From assembly GCF_019890675.1 (NCBI RefSeq), contig NZ_JAIOAA010000013.1:94174-158173 (forward strand): a DNA stretch of 64,000 nt. The letters are read 5' to 3'. Shown here one piece after another: positions 1-8,258 of the stretch. Source of the DNA: Micromonospora sp. PLK6-60 (GTDB lineage Bacteria; Actinomycetota; Actinomycetes; Mycobacteriales; Micromonosporaceae). Every line of letters begins with the position of its first letter. The stretch's first letter is position 1. Below the pieces are notes generated by a model that made no database searches, was not told the DNA's origin, and saw only the letters and a list, made by a program, of their open reading frames with translations. Both the position numbers and the translations under genes were made by a program.

Positions 1-2
1 CG

Positions 3-797
3 CTGTCCGCGCAGCAGGCCCAGCCGTACCCGCTGGCCGTGCTCGCCGCGGTCTTCGCCACCTGGTGTCTGGTCCGCGCCACCGACCGGCCGGGGCCCGG
101 ACCGCTCGCCGTCTACGGCGCCGCCGTGCTGATCCTCGGCTCGTGCCATCTGGTGGCGCTGCTGCTGGTGGTCGGGCACGGCTGGGTGGTGCTGGCCTTC
201 CGGCGGTCGATGGCCGGCTGGTGGTTGCTGGTCACCGCGGTGGGCGTGTCGCCCGCCGCCGCGACGGTGCTGCTCGGCCCGGGGCGTGGCACGTGGCCGG
301 CGCCGGGGGTGGCGGCGGGGTCGGCCGAGCTGGCCGCGGCCCCCCGGGAGCTGTTCGGCGTGGCCGCGCTGGGTGCGGTGCTGTTCCTGCTGGCGCTGTT
401 CAGCCTGCCGCTGCGCCGCGGCGCCGCCGTCTGCACCGCGTGGGCGGTGCTGCCGCCGGTCGTGCTGCTGCTCGCGGCCCAGGCCGCCCCCGTGTGGCAG
501 CCGCGGTACCTGCTGTTCACGCTCCCGGCGTGGGCGATCCTCGGGGCCGTCGCCCTGAGCCGGGTGCGGGCCGGCTGGGCCGCGGCGGCGCTGGTGGCGA
601 TCGCGGTGCTCGCCGTGTCGGTGCACCTGGATCTGCGCGAGCCCGCCGGGCCGCAGCGCGCCGGTGGCCGGCTCGCCCGCATCGTCGAGGACTGGACACG
701 GCCGGCGGACCCGCCGGTGGCCGCCCGCCCGGCGCCGAACGGCCGGGCCGGTGGTGGAGCGACACCGTCCATCGTGGCCGGTCCTGCCCGTTCGTGA
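3..797 (+). CDS. GT39-like polytopic membrane glycosyltransferase, C-terminal part
   Basis: The reading frame is open from the left edge of the window, so the gene begins upstream and only about 264 C-terminal residues are visible. They show several hydrophobic helices rich in Leu, Ala and Val, with a short motif near the start (residues SAQQAQPYPLAV) that resembles the Gln/Arg-rich loop before the later membrane helices of ArnT/PMT-type (GT39) lipid-linked sugar transferases. The last ~60 residues are soluble, basic and Pro-rich. It is followed after a 78-bp gap by a processive family-2 glycosyltransferase, so a role in cell-surface polysaccharide assembly is likely. The family call rests on topology and context because the catalytic N-terminus is missing. 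Confidence 0.55.
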   Translation: MSAQQAQPYPLAVLAAVFATWCLVRATDRPGPGPLAVYGAAVLILGSCHLVALLLVVGHGWVVLAFRRSMAGWWLLVTAVGVSPAAATVLLGPGRGTWPAPGVAAGSAELAAAPRELFGVAALGAVLFLLALFSLPLRRGAAVCTAWAVLPPVVLLLAAQAAPVWQPRYLLFTLPAWAILGAVALSRVRAGWAAAALVAIAVLAVSVHLDLREPAGPQRAGGRLARIVEDWTRPADPPVAARPAPNGRAGGGATPSIVAGPARS

Positions 798-875
798 GTT
801 CTGCACTTTTTAGGCGAAATGTCTGCATAGCATTGGTCCAGCCGGTTTCGGCAGCTTCACTTTCATGGGGGAAAC

Positions 876-2780
876 GTGGGCGTCGCCAGCGATACACGCG
901 TGTCCGGAGCCGCGCGGAGCGGAGCCGCCGCCGGCGGTTCCCCGGTCCGCGACTCGCCCCGGGTCACGTCCGACCCCCGGCCCGAACGCGGCTGGCGCAA
1001 CGTGCGGGCCCGATTGGCGTACGCGGGCTGCGGCGCGATCGCCGGCCCGCTCGCCGCGGCCCGGCGGGCGGCGGCGCCGGTGACGTTCCGCCGCGTCCTG
1101 ACCCCGGCGGCCCGGCTGGTCCTGACCCTGCTCGTGCTGCTCAACAGCGCGGCCGGGCTGGTGTTCGTCGGCTGGCTGCTGCTGCCGGCGCACGTGCCCG
1201 GCTCGGGCGTGATCGGCGCCGACAGCTGGCAGACCATGGCGGCCCGGCTCGGCTTCTGCGTCGTGGTGGGCGTGGAGCTGATCCGCCTGGCGCAGAACCT
1301 GGTGATCTGGGTCTTCGCGTACCACGCCAAGGACCCGGTGCCGGTCGACCCGCCGGTCGGCCTGCGGGTCGCCCTGCTGACCACCATCGTGCCGAGCAAG
1401 GAGCCGATCGACGTCGTGGAGCGCACGCTGCGGCGGATGACGGAGATCGTCTACTGCGGCCAGGTCGACGTGTGGATCCTCGACGAGGGCGACGACCCGG
1501 CGGTGAAGGCGATGGCCGCGCGGCTCGGGGTGCGGCACTTCAGCCGGCACGGCCGTCCCGAGTACAACCAGCCCAGCGGCGAGTTCCGGGCCCGGACGAA
1601 GTCCGGCAACCACAACGCCTGGCGGGCCGAGCACGAGGACCGCTACGACGTGGTGGCCAACGTCGACCCGGACCACGTGCCGCTGCCCGGGTTCCTGGAG
1701 CGCACCCTCGGCTACTTCCGGGACCCCGACGTCGCCTTCGTGGTCACCCCGCAGGTCTACGGCAACATGCACCAGAACTGGGTGGCGCACGGCGCCTCGG
1801 TGCAGCAGTACCTCTACAACGGACTCATCGCCCGGGGCGGCAACGGCCTGGACGCGCCGCTGCTCACCGGCACCGGCCACCTCTACCGCCCGGCGGCGTG
1901 GCGGACCATCGGCGGCTACCAGGACTCGATCATCGAGGACCACCTCACCAGCATCCGGATCCACGCCGCGACCAACCCGGCGACGGGCAACCGGTGGAAG
2001 GGCGTCTACACGCCGGACGTGGTGGCCATCGGGGAGGGCCCGACCTCCTGGGCGGACTACTTCAACCAGCAGAAGCGGTGGGCGGCCGGGATCTGCGAGA
2101 TCCTGGTCCGGCCCGACCTGCGCGCGCCCCGCGAGCTGAGCACCCGGCGCCGCTGGCAGTACCGGCTGCTCCAGTTCTACTACCCGAGCGTCGCGGTCAG
2201 CCTGGTGCTGGGCAACCTGGCCACCGCTCTTTACCTGCTCACCGGCGTCAGCACGGTCCAGCTCGACGTCACGGTCTGGGCGACGCTGTGGGGCTCGACC
2301 ATGGGCACCTGGTTCCTGCTCTGGCTGTGGCTGCGCCGGTTCAACCTCGCCGCCCACGAGCGCGAGGAGATCGGCCTGGTCGGCATGGCGCTGGCGTTCT
2401 TCACCGGCCCCGTCTACGTGGCCGCCGCCGTCGGCGCGCTGCTGCGCCGCAAGCTGGCCTTCGTCGTCACCGCCAAGGGAAAGCTGCGCACCACGGAGTC
2501 GCTGGCCACCTTCCGGCTGCACTTCGCGTGGGCGGGGTTCGCCGCCGCGCTGCTCGGCGCCAGCTTCGTGCTGGATCACGACGTCACCCTGCTGCGGGTG
2601 TGGCCGGTGCTGACCCTGCTGACCGGGCTCGGGCCGCCGCTGATCGCGATCGCGTCCGGCCTGGCCGCCCGCGGCCGGGCGCGTGGGGAGCGCCCCGGCC
2701 CGGTCCGGGTGCCCCGGGGCCGGCGGCGCCCACCGCGCTCGCGGGTGCCGGCCGGCCGGAGGGCGCCGTGGCTCGGTTGA
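876..2780 (+). CDS. Processive family 2 glycosyltransferase (cellulose-synthase-like)
   Basis: The 634-aa membrane protein should polymerise a beta-linked polysaccharide from nucleotide sugar and thread it through its own membrane channel. The GTG start sits 2 nt after a GGGGGAAA-type ribosome-binding site. Visible features in order are a basic N-terminus, two membrane helices (~residues 75-145), the GT2 core and about four C-terminal helices (~430-610). Core signatures of BcsA/CesA-type synthases are present: DEGDD near residue 203, a DPDH metal-binding motif near 264, EDH near 353 (equivalent to TED) and QQKRW near 398 (the QxxRW motif). No PilZ domain is visible. It overlaps the downstream GH26 gene by 13 bp, suggesting a synthase-hydrolase pairing analogous to BcsA with BcsZ. 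The polymer itself cannot be read from sequence. Confidence 0.88.
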   Translation: MGVASDTRVSGAARSGAAAGGSPVRDSPRVTSDPRPERGWRNVRARLAYAGCGAIAGPLAAARRAAAPVTFRRVLTPAARLVLTLLVLLNSAAGLVFVGWLLLPAHVPGSGVIGADSWQTMAARLGFCVVVGVELIRLAQNLVIWVFAYHAKDPVPVDPPVGLRVALLTTIVPSKEPIDVVERTLRRMTEIVYCGQVDVWILDEGDDPAVKAMAARLGVRHFSRHGRPEYNQPSGEFRARTKSGNHNAWRAEHEDRYDVVANVDPDHVPLPGFLERTLGYFRDPDVAFVVTPQVYGNMHQNWVAHGASVQQYLYNGLIARGGNGLDAPLLTGTGHLYRPAAWRTIGGYQDSIIEDHLTSIRIHAATNPATGNRWKGVYTPDVVAIGEGPTSWADYFNQQKRWAAGICEILVRPDLRAPRELSTRRRWQYRLLQFYYPSVAVSLVLGNLATALYLLTGVSTVQLDVTVWATLWGSTMGTWFLLWLWLRRFNLAAHEREEIGLVGMALAFFTGPVYVAAAVGALLRRKLAFVVTAKGKLRTTESLATFRLHFAWAGFAAALLGASFVLDHDVTLLRVWPVLTLLTGLGPPLIAIASGLAARGRARGERPGPVRVPRGRRRPPRSRVPAGRRAPWLG

Positions 2781-3943
2781 CCCGGCCGCGCGGCGCGCTG
2801 GTGCTGGCCGGTGCGCTGCTGCTGGCCCTCGCCCTGACGTCCGTCGCCACCTCCGGGCGGTGGGGGGACGGACGGTCCGGCCCGACCGCCGGGACCGGAC
2901 CGGACCGGCCGGTGGCGGGTGAGGCGGCGGAAACCGCCCGACCCGGCGGGTCACCCCGGCCGGCCCGGGCACTCTTCCCGCCGAAGGGGAAGACGTTCGT
3001 CGGTGTCATGACCGCGGCGGGCCCGCACGATCTCACCGCCACGACCATGTTCGCCGCGGCCGCCGAGCACCAACCGCAGGCCATGCTCTTCAGCGTGGGC
3101 TGGGCGTCCGGCCCGTTCGACCGGACCCTGTTCGACCGGATCAGCGGTCGCGGCATGCTGCCGATCGTCGGTTGGGAACCGTGGGACCACCGGCCGGGCG
3201 AAGCGGCGATCGAGCGGGGGCTACCCACGCCGGAGGTCGACCGGGCGCGCATCGCGCAACCGCGCTACCGGCTGGCGAACATCGTGCGCGGGGACTTCGA
3301 CGACTACCTGCGCTCCTGGGCCGACGGGATCAGGTCACTCGGATATCCGGTGGCCATCCGGTTCGCCCACGAGATGAACGGCTACTGGTACCCGTGGTGC
3401 GAATCGGTGAACGGCAATCGACCGGGCGACTATGTGGCGGCGTGGCGGCACGTACGCGACCTGTTCCGGGCCGCCGGGGCCACCAACGTCACCTGGGTGT
3501 GGAGCCCGAACAACAAATGGGACGACTCGACCCCGGAGCTGTCCACGTTCTACCCGGGTGACGACCAGGTCGACTGGGTGGGTCTCTCGGGCTACTACAG
3601 CACGGTGTTCAGCCCGGAATACCGGTCCTTCGACAAGATCTTCGCCGAGTCCATCGAGGACATCCGGGCCTTCACCGGTAAGCCGCTCGTCATCACCGAA
3701 ACCGGCGCCTCCGACTCGCAGGGGCGCAAGGCCGAGTGGATCGCGGAGACCTTCCGGTCGCTGCGCCGCTACCCGGACATCATCGGCGTCGTCTGGTTCG
3801 AGGTGGACAAGCCCCGGGAGACCGACTGGCGCATCGCGAGTTCCCCGGCCGCCGCCCGGGCGTTCGCCCGGGCGGTCGCCGACCCGCGCTACACGTTCAC
3901 CTGGTCCGCCGACATGATTCCGCGTTCAGCGATGGAGGACTGA
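2768..3943 (+). CDS. Secreted or membrane-anchored GH26-family glycoside hydrolase, copy 1
   Basis: This 391-aa protein belongs to the GH26 clan-A TIM barrels (mannanases, lichenases and related endo-hydrolases). GTG at 2768 is chosen because GGAGGG lies just upstream and it makes a 13-bp overlap with the synthase stop. Residues ~8-30 form a hydrophobic signal or anchor helix, then a Pro/Gly-rich linker, then the barrel from about residue 75. The acid/base glutamate is E202 in HEMNG and the nucleophile is E311 in ITETG, with the aromatic run YWYPW between them. A second copy follows after a 35-codon ORF. It probably edits or releases the polymer made by the upstream synthase. Substrate specificity is not determined. 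Confidence 0.85.
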   Translation: MARLTRPRGALVLAGALLLALALTSVATSGRWGDGRSGPTAGTGPDRPVAGEAAETARPGGSPRPARALFPPKGKTFVGVMTAAGPHDLTATTMFAAAAEHQPQAMLFSVGWASGPFDRTLFDRISGRGMLPIVGWEPWDHRPGEAAIERGLPTPEVDRARIAQPRYRLANIVRGDFDDYLRSWADGIRSLGYPVAIRFAHEMNGYWYPWCESVNGNRPGDYVAAWRHVRDLFRAAGATNVTWVWSPNNKWDDSTPELSTFYPGDDQVDWVGLSGYYSTVFSPEYRSFDKIFAESIEDIRAFTGKPLVITETGASDSQGRKAEWIAETFRSLRRYPDIIGVVWFEVDKPRETDWRIASSPAAARAFARAVADPRYTFTWSADMIPRSAMED

Positions 3944-4050
3944 TGTCCCTGCCCGATCGGCCGCCGCCCGGCGCCCTGACCGCGCCGGTCACCCGGCTTG
4001 GATTGCCACCCGACGAGGTCGCGGTGGCGGCGGAGGGGGTGCCGCGATGA
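3943..4050 (+). CDS. Translationally coupled 35-aa ORF between the two GH26 genes
   Basis: This tiny frame starts at an ATG that overlaps the stop of the first GH26 gene (TGATG) and ends in a TGA that overlaps the ATG of the second (ATGATGA), so it exactly fills the gap. The 35-aa product is Pro-rich and has no recognisable domain. The double overlap makes translation likely: ribosomes leaving copy 1 could be handed on to copy 2. It may be a real small protein, a coupling device, or the degraded end of a former gene. The product has no assigned function. Confidence 0.5.
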   Translation: MSLPDRPPPGALTAPVTRLGLPPDEVAVAAEGVPR

Positions 4051-5207
4051 TGCGGTTGACGCTTCCGCGAGCGTTGCTGGTGGCGGCGGGCGCGCTGCTG
4101 CTGGCCTACGCATTCGCCATCGCACCGACCACGTCCGGGGGCCCGGAGGACCGCCGGACCGAGCCGGTGGCGAACGCCGAACCACGCGTGGTGGCGGAGA
4201 GCGCACCCAGCCCGTCACCCGTACCGGCCGTGGCGGTCTTCCCGCCCGACGACAAGGCGTTCGTCGGGGTGATGACCGAGAAGGGCCCGCACGACTTCGC
4301 GGCGCTTGACACGTTCACCGCCGCCGCGGCACACCAGCCACAGGTCATGCTCTTCAGTTCGGGATGGGCGACCGACGAGTTCGATCGGACGCTCTTCGAC
4401 CGGATCAGCAGCCGGGGCATGCTGCCGATGTTGGGCTGGGAACCGTGGGACTACCGGGTGGACCAGCAGGCCAGGAAGCAGAAGACGCTCCCCGCCCGCC
4501 AGGTCGACAGGATCCGGTCCAACCAGCCCGCCTACCGGTTGTCCCGCATCGCCAACGGGGACTTCGACAGCTATCTGCGCTCCTGGGCGGACGGGATCAG
4601 GTCACTCGGCTACCCGGTGGCCATCCGGTTCGCCCACGAGATGAACGGCGACTGGTACCCGTGGTGCGAGAAGGCGAACGGCAACCGACCGGGCGACTAC
4701 GTCAAGGCGTGGCGCCACGTCCATGACCTGTTCCAGGCGGCCGGAGCCACGAACGTGACCTGGGTGTGGAGCCCGAACGCCAGGTGGAACAAGTCGACGG
4801 GGCACCTGGCCGACTACTACCCCGGGGACGACTACGTCGACTGGGTGGGCGCCACCGGCTACTACGGCACCGGAGTCTTCACGAACTACTGGTCCTTCGA
4901 CGAGATCTTCGGCCCCACGATGACCGAGCTCGGCCGCTTCACCAGCAAGCCGATGGTGATCACCGAGACCGGGGCCTCCGACGCCAGCGGACGCAAGGCC
5001 GAATGGATCCGGGAGACGTTCCGTACGCTGCCCCGGCACCGGAACATCATCGGGCTCATCTGGTTCGAGGTGGACAAGGAGCTGGACTGGCGCATCGCGA
5101 GCAGCCCGGCTGTGGCGGCGGCCTTCGCCCAGAGCGTGGCCGACCCCCGCTACCGGTTCAGCTGGTCGCCCGAGATGCGCCCGCGCCTCGACGTCGGTCA
5201 TCCCTGA
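4047..5207 (+). CDS. Secreted or membrane-anchored GH26-family glycoside hydrolase, copy 2
   Basis: This 386-aa paralogue of the preceding GH26 protein shares its layout: an N-terminal hydrophobic helix (~residues 7-27), a disordered linker rich in Pro/Ala/Ser, then a TIM barrel from ~residue 70. The catalytic glutamates are E198 (HEMNG) and E307 (ITETG). The core is strongly conserved between copies, but the segment after GWEPWD and the loop near YYGTGVF differ, so substrate subsites may have diverged. The start is one of two adjacent ATGs (4047 or 4050), the first overlapping the micro-ORF stop. The 3' end overlaps the convergent alpha/beta hydrolase by 10 bp. Confidence 0.85.
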   Translation: MMRLTLPRALLVAAGALLLAYAFAIAPTTSGGPEDRRTEPVANAEPRVVAESAPSPSPVPAVAVFPPDDKAFVGVMTEKGPHDFAALDTFTAAAAHQPQVMLFSSGWATDEFDRTLFDRISSRGMLPMLGWEPWDYRVDQQARKQKTLPARQVDRIRSNQPAYRLSRIANGDFDSYLRSWADGIRSLGYPVAIRFAHEMNGDWYPWCEKANGNRPGDYVKAWRHVHDLFQAAGATNVTWVWSPNARWNKSTGHLADYYPGDDYVDWVGATGYYGTGVFTNYWSFDEIFGPTMTELGRFTSKPMVITETGASDASGRKAEWIRETFRTLPRHRNIIGLIWFEVDKELDWRIASSPAVAAAFAQSVADPRYRFSWSPEMRPRLDVGHP

Positions 5208-6034
5208 CCGGCGGCTGCCCCGGAGACCGGGGCGGCGAGGAACTCGGTGAGCGGCTCGACCAGCCGGCGGGGCGCCCGGTTCAGGCCGTCGTGGCCGCTG
5301 CGCGGCACCGGCAGGACCCGGGCCCGGGGCAGGGCGCCGGCCAGCGCCGCGTTGAGCCCGGCATAGTACGGCGGGCCGGCCGCGCCGTACGCCAGCAGCG
5401 TCTCGGCGGTGACCCCGGACCACTGGTCGGCCGGGCCGTCGTGCAGCCGGATCTGGTGTGTCTCGTCCAGCGTCGTGCGCAGCAGTGCGCCCATGGTGCG
5501 CCCGATCGGCGTGCGCAAAAACGCCCGGCTCAGCGCGATCTGGACGCCGAGCGGGAGCCGGGCCGTGGGGGAGTGGGTGTTGATGCCGGCCCCGGTCAGC
5601 GCCATGGCCCGGGCCAGGTCGCCGGCCGCGGCCGCCGCCCGCGCCGCGTCGAGCCAGCCGACCGGGAAGCCGCCGTCGATGCTGACCGCCGCGTCGTAGA
5701 GCGCCAGCCGTCGCACCGGCAGCCGTTGCGCGGCCCGCAGGGCGATGAACCCGCCGGAGCTGTGCCCGATGACGTTGCCGGCGCCGGTGTGCGTGAGGAC
5801 GGCGGCCAGGTCGTGGACGTCCTGGTCGACGGTGTACGGCTCGGCGCGTGGAGCGGCGTCCGCGCGGCCCCGCCGGTTGTAGCGGTGGACGGTGAAGCGG
5901 TCGGCCAGCCGGTCGGCGAGCCGGCGGTAGACGCCGATGGTGACGCCGCCGCCGTGCACCACCACGATGCCCGGGCCGCTGCCGGTCGAGTGCAGCACGA
6001 TCGTCGCCCCGTCCGGTGCGGTGATCCGTTCCAT
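5198..6034 (-). CDS. Alpha/beta hydrolase
   Basis: This 278-aa alpha/beta-hydrolase-fold enzyme is presumably cytosolic. The ATG at 6034 has CGGGGGTGGA upstream. The oxyanion-hole region is HGGGVTIG (~residue 25), the nucleophile elbow is GHSSG with Ser near residue 93, and the late catalytic His lies in RSGHDG near residue 246. It is transcribed divergently from a TetR-type repressor and shares a 61-bp promoter region containing a clear operator, so it is probably the target of that repressor and removes a small ester or lactone-like ligand. The substrate is unknown. Confidence 0.8.
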   Translation of the reverse strand: MERITAPDGATIVLHSTGSGPGIVVVHGGGVTIGVYRRLADRLADRFTVHRYNRRGRADAAPRAEPYTVDQDVHDLAAVLTHTGAGNVIGHSSGGFIALRAAQRLPVRRLALYDAAVSIDGGFPVGWLDAARAAAAAGDLARAMALTGAGINTHSPTARLPLGVQIALSRAFLRTPIGRTMGALLRTTLDETHQIRLHDGPADQWSGVTAETLLAYGAAGPPYYAGLNAALAGALPRARVLPVPRSGHDGLNRAPRRLVEPLTEFLAAPVSGAAAGQG

Positions 6035-6057
6035 GGTTCGTCCACCCCCGTCAGTTG

Positions 6058-6082
6058 AAACTGCGAACGCCGTTTGCAGTTT
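6058..6082. promoter_or_regulatory. TetR-type operator between hydrolase and tetR-like gene
   Basis: An 11-bp inverted repeat, AAACTGCGAAC / GTTTGCAGTTT, separated by GCC and with one mismatched pair, lies in the middle of the 60-bp divergent gap. Size and symmetry fit a TetR dimer site. It would cover the promoters in both directions, so the regulator probably represses itself and the hydrolase. Confidence 0.75.
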
Positions 6083-6094
6083 AGAGTGGTTCCC

Positions 6095-6778
6095 GTGACC
6101 GACGCAACCACCGGTTCCGCCGCCCGGCAGCCGATCTGGACCCGGCCGCACCGCGGCACCCGCGGACCGGCCCCGACGCACAGCCGGGACGACATCGTGA
6201 CCGCCGCCATCGCGCTGGCCGACGCCGAAGGGCTCGGCGCGGTCTCGATGCGGGCCGTCGCCACCGCCCTGGGCACCGGCGCCGGATCGCTCTACCGCTA
6301 CCTGTCCTCGCGGGACGACCTGCTGGACCTGATGACCGACCGGGCGGTGGGCGAGCTGCGGTCGCACCCGCCGGCGGACGGCGAACCGCTGGACGCCATG
6401 CTCGGGCAGGCCCGCCGGCAACTCGCCCTCTACCAGCGGCACCCGTGGCTGCTGGACGTGGCGCACCGGACGTCCGGCATGGGCCCCGAGACCCTCGCCT
6501 GGTTCGACGACTGCCTGCGGATCCTGACGCCGCTGCGCTGCCCGGTCGCGGCCAAGTTCGAGGCGATCGCGATGATGACCGGAGTCGTCACCCTCTTCGC
6601 CCGCAACGCCGCTGCCGCCGCGACCGGCCTGCCCGCGCTGGACCTGGCCGCGTACCCGCACCTGGCCGCGGCCCTCGCCCAACCCCCGGCGCGCGCCCCC
6701 CGCGCGGACCTGTTCGAGCGGACCCTGCGCAGCCTGCTGGCCGGCCTGCTCGCCGCCGACCCGCCGACCGCGACCTGA
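6095..6778 (+). CDS. TetR/AcrR-family transcriptional regulator
   Basis: This ~227-aa regulator starts at GTG 6095; an in-frame TTG at 6074 inside the operator is less likely. Residues ~25-75 contain the TetR_N helix-turn-helix with the typical run ending in GSLYRYLSSRDDLL. The C-terminal half is an alpha-helical ligand-binding domain with WLLDVAHRTSGMGP and several hydrophobic helices. It is divergent from the alpha/beta hydrolase across an 11-bp inverted repeat and is probably its autoregulated repressor. Confidence 0.88.
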   Translation: MTDATTGSAARQPIWTRPHRGTRGPAPTHSRDDIVTAAIALADAEGLGAVSMRAVATALGTGAGSLYRYLSSRDDLLDLMTDRAVGELRSHPPADGEPLDAMLGQARRQLALYQRHPWLLDVAHRTSGMGPETLAWFDDCLRILTPLRCPVAAKFEAIAMMTGVVTLFARNAAAAATGLPALDLAAYPHLAAALAQPPARAPRADLFERTLRSLLAGLLAADPPTAT

Positions 6779-6788
6779 CCGACGACGC

Positions 6789-7598
6789 TCAGGGGCGCGG
6801 CGCCTTCTCGCCGTTCGCGGCGGTGTACTCGGCGGCGAGCCAGGGACCCAGGTCGTCGAGCAGGAGAGCCAGCACCGCCGGGTCCGCCCGGGGTGCGCGG
6901 CCCACCGCGGCGGCCACCCGCATCTGCGCCAGGCGCTCCGGGTGGTAGTGGCCGAACGCCTCGGTGCACCCGTCCAGGTCGCTGACCCAGCCGCCCCACC
7001 GCGGCATGACCAGGGTGAAGCCGGTGCGGACGAGGCGCCGGCCGACCAGCCGGGCCAGGGCCCGGCGTTCGGCGTCCGTGCCGGCGGCCCGCTCGCGCCA
7101 CCCGGCAAGCTCGCGGCCCAGATCGCCGTTGGTCTCCCGGGCCAGCAGGGAGGTCGGCCGGTAGCGGGGCAGCCGCCCGGCCAGGTCGTCGCCGAGCAGG
7201 GGCGTGCACAGGCAGGCGACGAAGAAGCCGAGGTCGTGCCGCTCCAGGTCGCTGAGCAGCGTACGCGCGCTGAACAGCAGCACGCCCACCCCGTCGACCT
7301 GGGCGAAGCGCTCGTCCAGCGCCGCCTGCATCGCGTCGGCGTCCGCCCGGTCGGCGCCCGTCGGCTCACGCCGCAGGGCGAGCAGCAGGTCCAGGTCGGA
7401 CACCCCCGGGACGGCGGTGCCGCGCGGGAGGCTGCCGTAGAGGTACGCGCTGTGCAGCCGCCCGTCGCCGAACACCTCGGCGATCCGCGCCCGCGCCGCG
7501 TCGACCACCGGGACGAACGCCGCCGGTACCCGGTGCAGGGCGCCCTCTCGGGCGATGGTCCCGTCGGGACGCAGTCCTCGGCCGCTCACCCGGCTCAC
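6789..7598 (-). CDS. Nucleotidyltransferase-domain protein (aminoglycoside-adenylyltransferase-like)
   Basis: This ~269-aa protein has a Pol-beta-type nucleotidyltransferase core: GSLPRGTAVPGVSDLDLLL provides the GS...DxD metal-binding signature at ~residues 55-73. A helical C-terminal region (YRPTSLLARETNGDLG onward) resembles ANT-type adenylyltransferases. The start is uncertain. GTG 7598 or 7589 give a compact protein. GTG 7640 overlaps the stop of the upstream gene as GTGA and would add 14 residues. Whether it modifies a drug, a metabolite or a macromolecule cannot be told from sequence. Confidence 0.7.
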   Translation of the reverse strand: MSRVSGRGLRPDGTIAREGALHRVPAAFVPVVDAARARIAEVFGDGRLHSAYLYGSLPRGTAVPGVSDLDLLLALRREPTGADRADADAMQAALDERFAQVDGVGVLLFSARTLLSDLERHDLGFFVACLCTPLLGDDLAGRLPRYRPTSLLARETNGDLGRELAGWRERAAGTDAERRALARLVGRRLVRTGFTLVMPRWGGWVSDLDGCTEAFGHYHPERLAQMRVAAAVGRAPRADPAVLALLLDDLGPWLAAEYTAANGEKAPRP

Positions 7599-7636
7599 TC
7601 TGCCCGGCACCCGCCCGTCCGCCCAACGACTTTTCG

Positions 7637-8254
7637 TCACGGATGGTCGGGACGGATGTCGCGGATCCGCCCGCACGCGTCGATCTCGGCGACCGGCACC
7701 TCCGGCGCGTACGCCCGGACGGCGGCCACCAGCCGCCGCCGGTTCAGGCGCCACCCGTTGACGGCCAGGCTGAGCCCGCTCACCTCGACCGGCACGTGCG
7801 GCAGCAGTCCCCGCAGCGTCCGCTCACCGGCCGAGCCGGGACGGGGTGCGCGGGCCGGCGCGGGAATCCCCTCACGCAGTCGCACCCCGAGGTAGCGCAG
7901 TCGGGCGGGCCACCGGAAGTACTGGTGGAACAGCACCACCGCGGCGACGTCGGACCAGGGCGCCACGATGTCCGGTGCCCGGCGTCCGGGCCACAGCGTC
8001 AGCGGGGACAGCAGGCTGATCCCGTCCGGTTCGACCCGCAGCGCGACCCGCCTGGTCAGCGCGTTGGCCAGCAGCACCAGCGCGCCGCCGCCGAACAGCA
8101 GGATCAGGATCAGCTTCAGCGGCCAGAGCAGCAGCGCCTCGGGCAGGCCACCGCCCTCCAGGTAAACGCCGACCGCCACCGACACCGCGCCGAAGAGCAC
8201 CACGGCCAGCGTCTGCGGGCCCAGCCCGTGCCGGGCGACGTACGGTTCGGCCAC
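7637..8254 (-). CDS. Small membrane protein with a PH-like soluble domain
   Basis: The product is ~205 aa, starting at GTG 8254 behind a GGGGGTGAGC ribosome-binding region. There are two membrane helices (~residues 12-32 and 40-62). The soluble part begins RVALRVEPDGISLLSPL and contains a Trp-rich strand pattern of the kind seen in bacterial PH-domain proteins. The next gene upstream on this strand encodes a similar two-part protein and ends 5 nt before this start, so they form a pair. The function is unknown and the PH-like call is structural inference. Confidence 0.55.
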   Translation of the reverse strand: MAEPYVARHGLGPQTLAVVLFGAVSVAVGVYLEGGGLPEALLLWPLKLILILLFGGGALVLLANALTRRVALRVEPDGISLLSPLTLWPGRRAPDIVAPWSDVAAVVLFHQYFRWPARLRYLGVRLREGIPAPARAPRPGSAGERTLRGLLPHVPVEVSGLSLAVNGWRLNRRRLVAAVRAYAPEVPVAEIDACGRIRDIRPDHP

Positions 8255-8258
8255 CCGC

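Noticed and set aside
65..2767. Long open frame leading into the first GH26 gene
   Set aside because: It is an Arg/Ala/Gly/Pro-rich out-of-frame reading of the GT39-like and GT2 genes. Only the part from GTG 2768 has the signal peptide and the GH26 domain.
810..2972. 720-codon minus-strand frame opposite the GT2 gene
   Set aside because: The product is His/Gln/Arg/Pro-rich low-complexity sequence of the kind caused by GC-rich codon bias. The plus strand has clear GT2 motifs.
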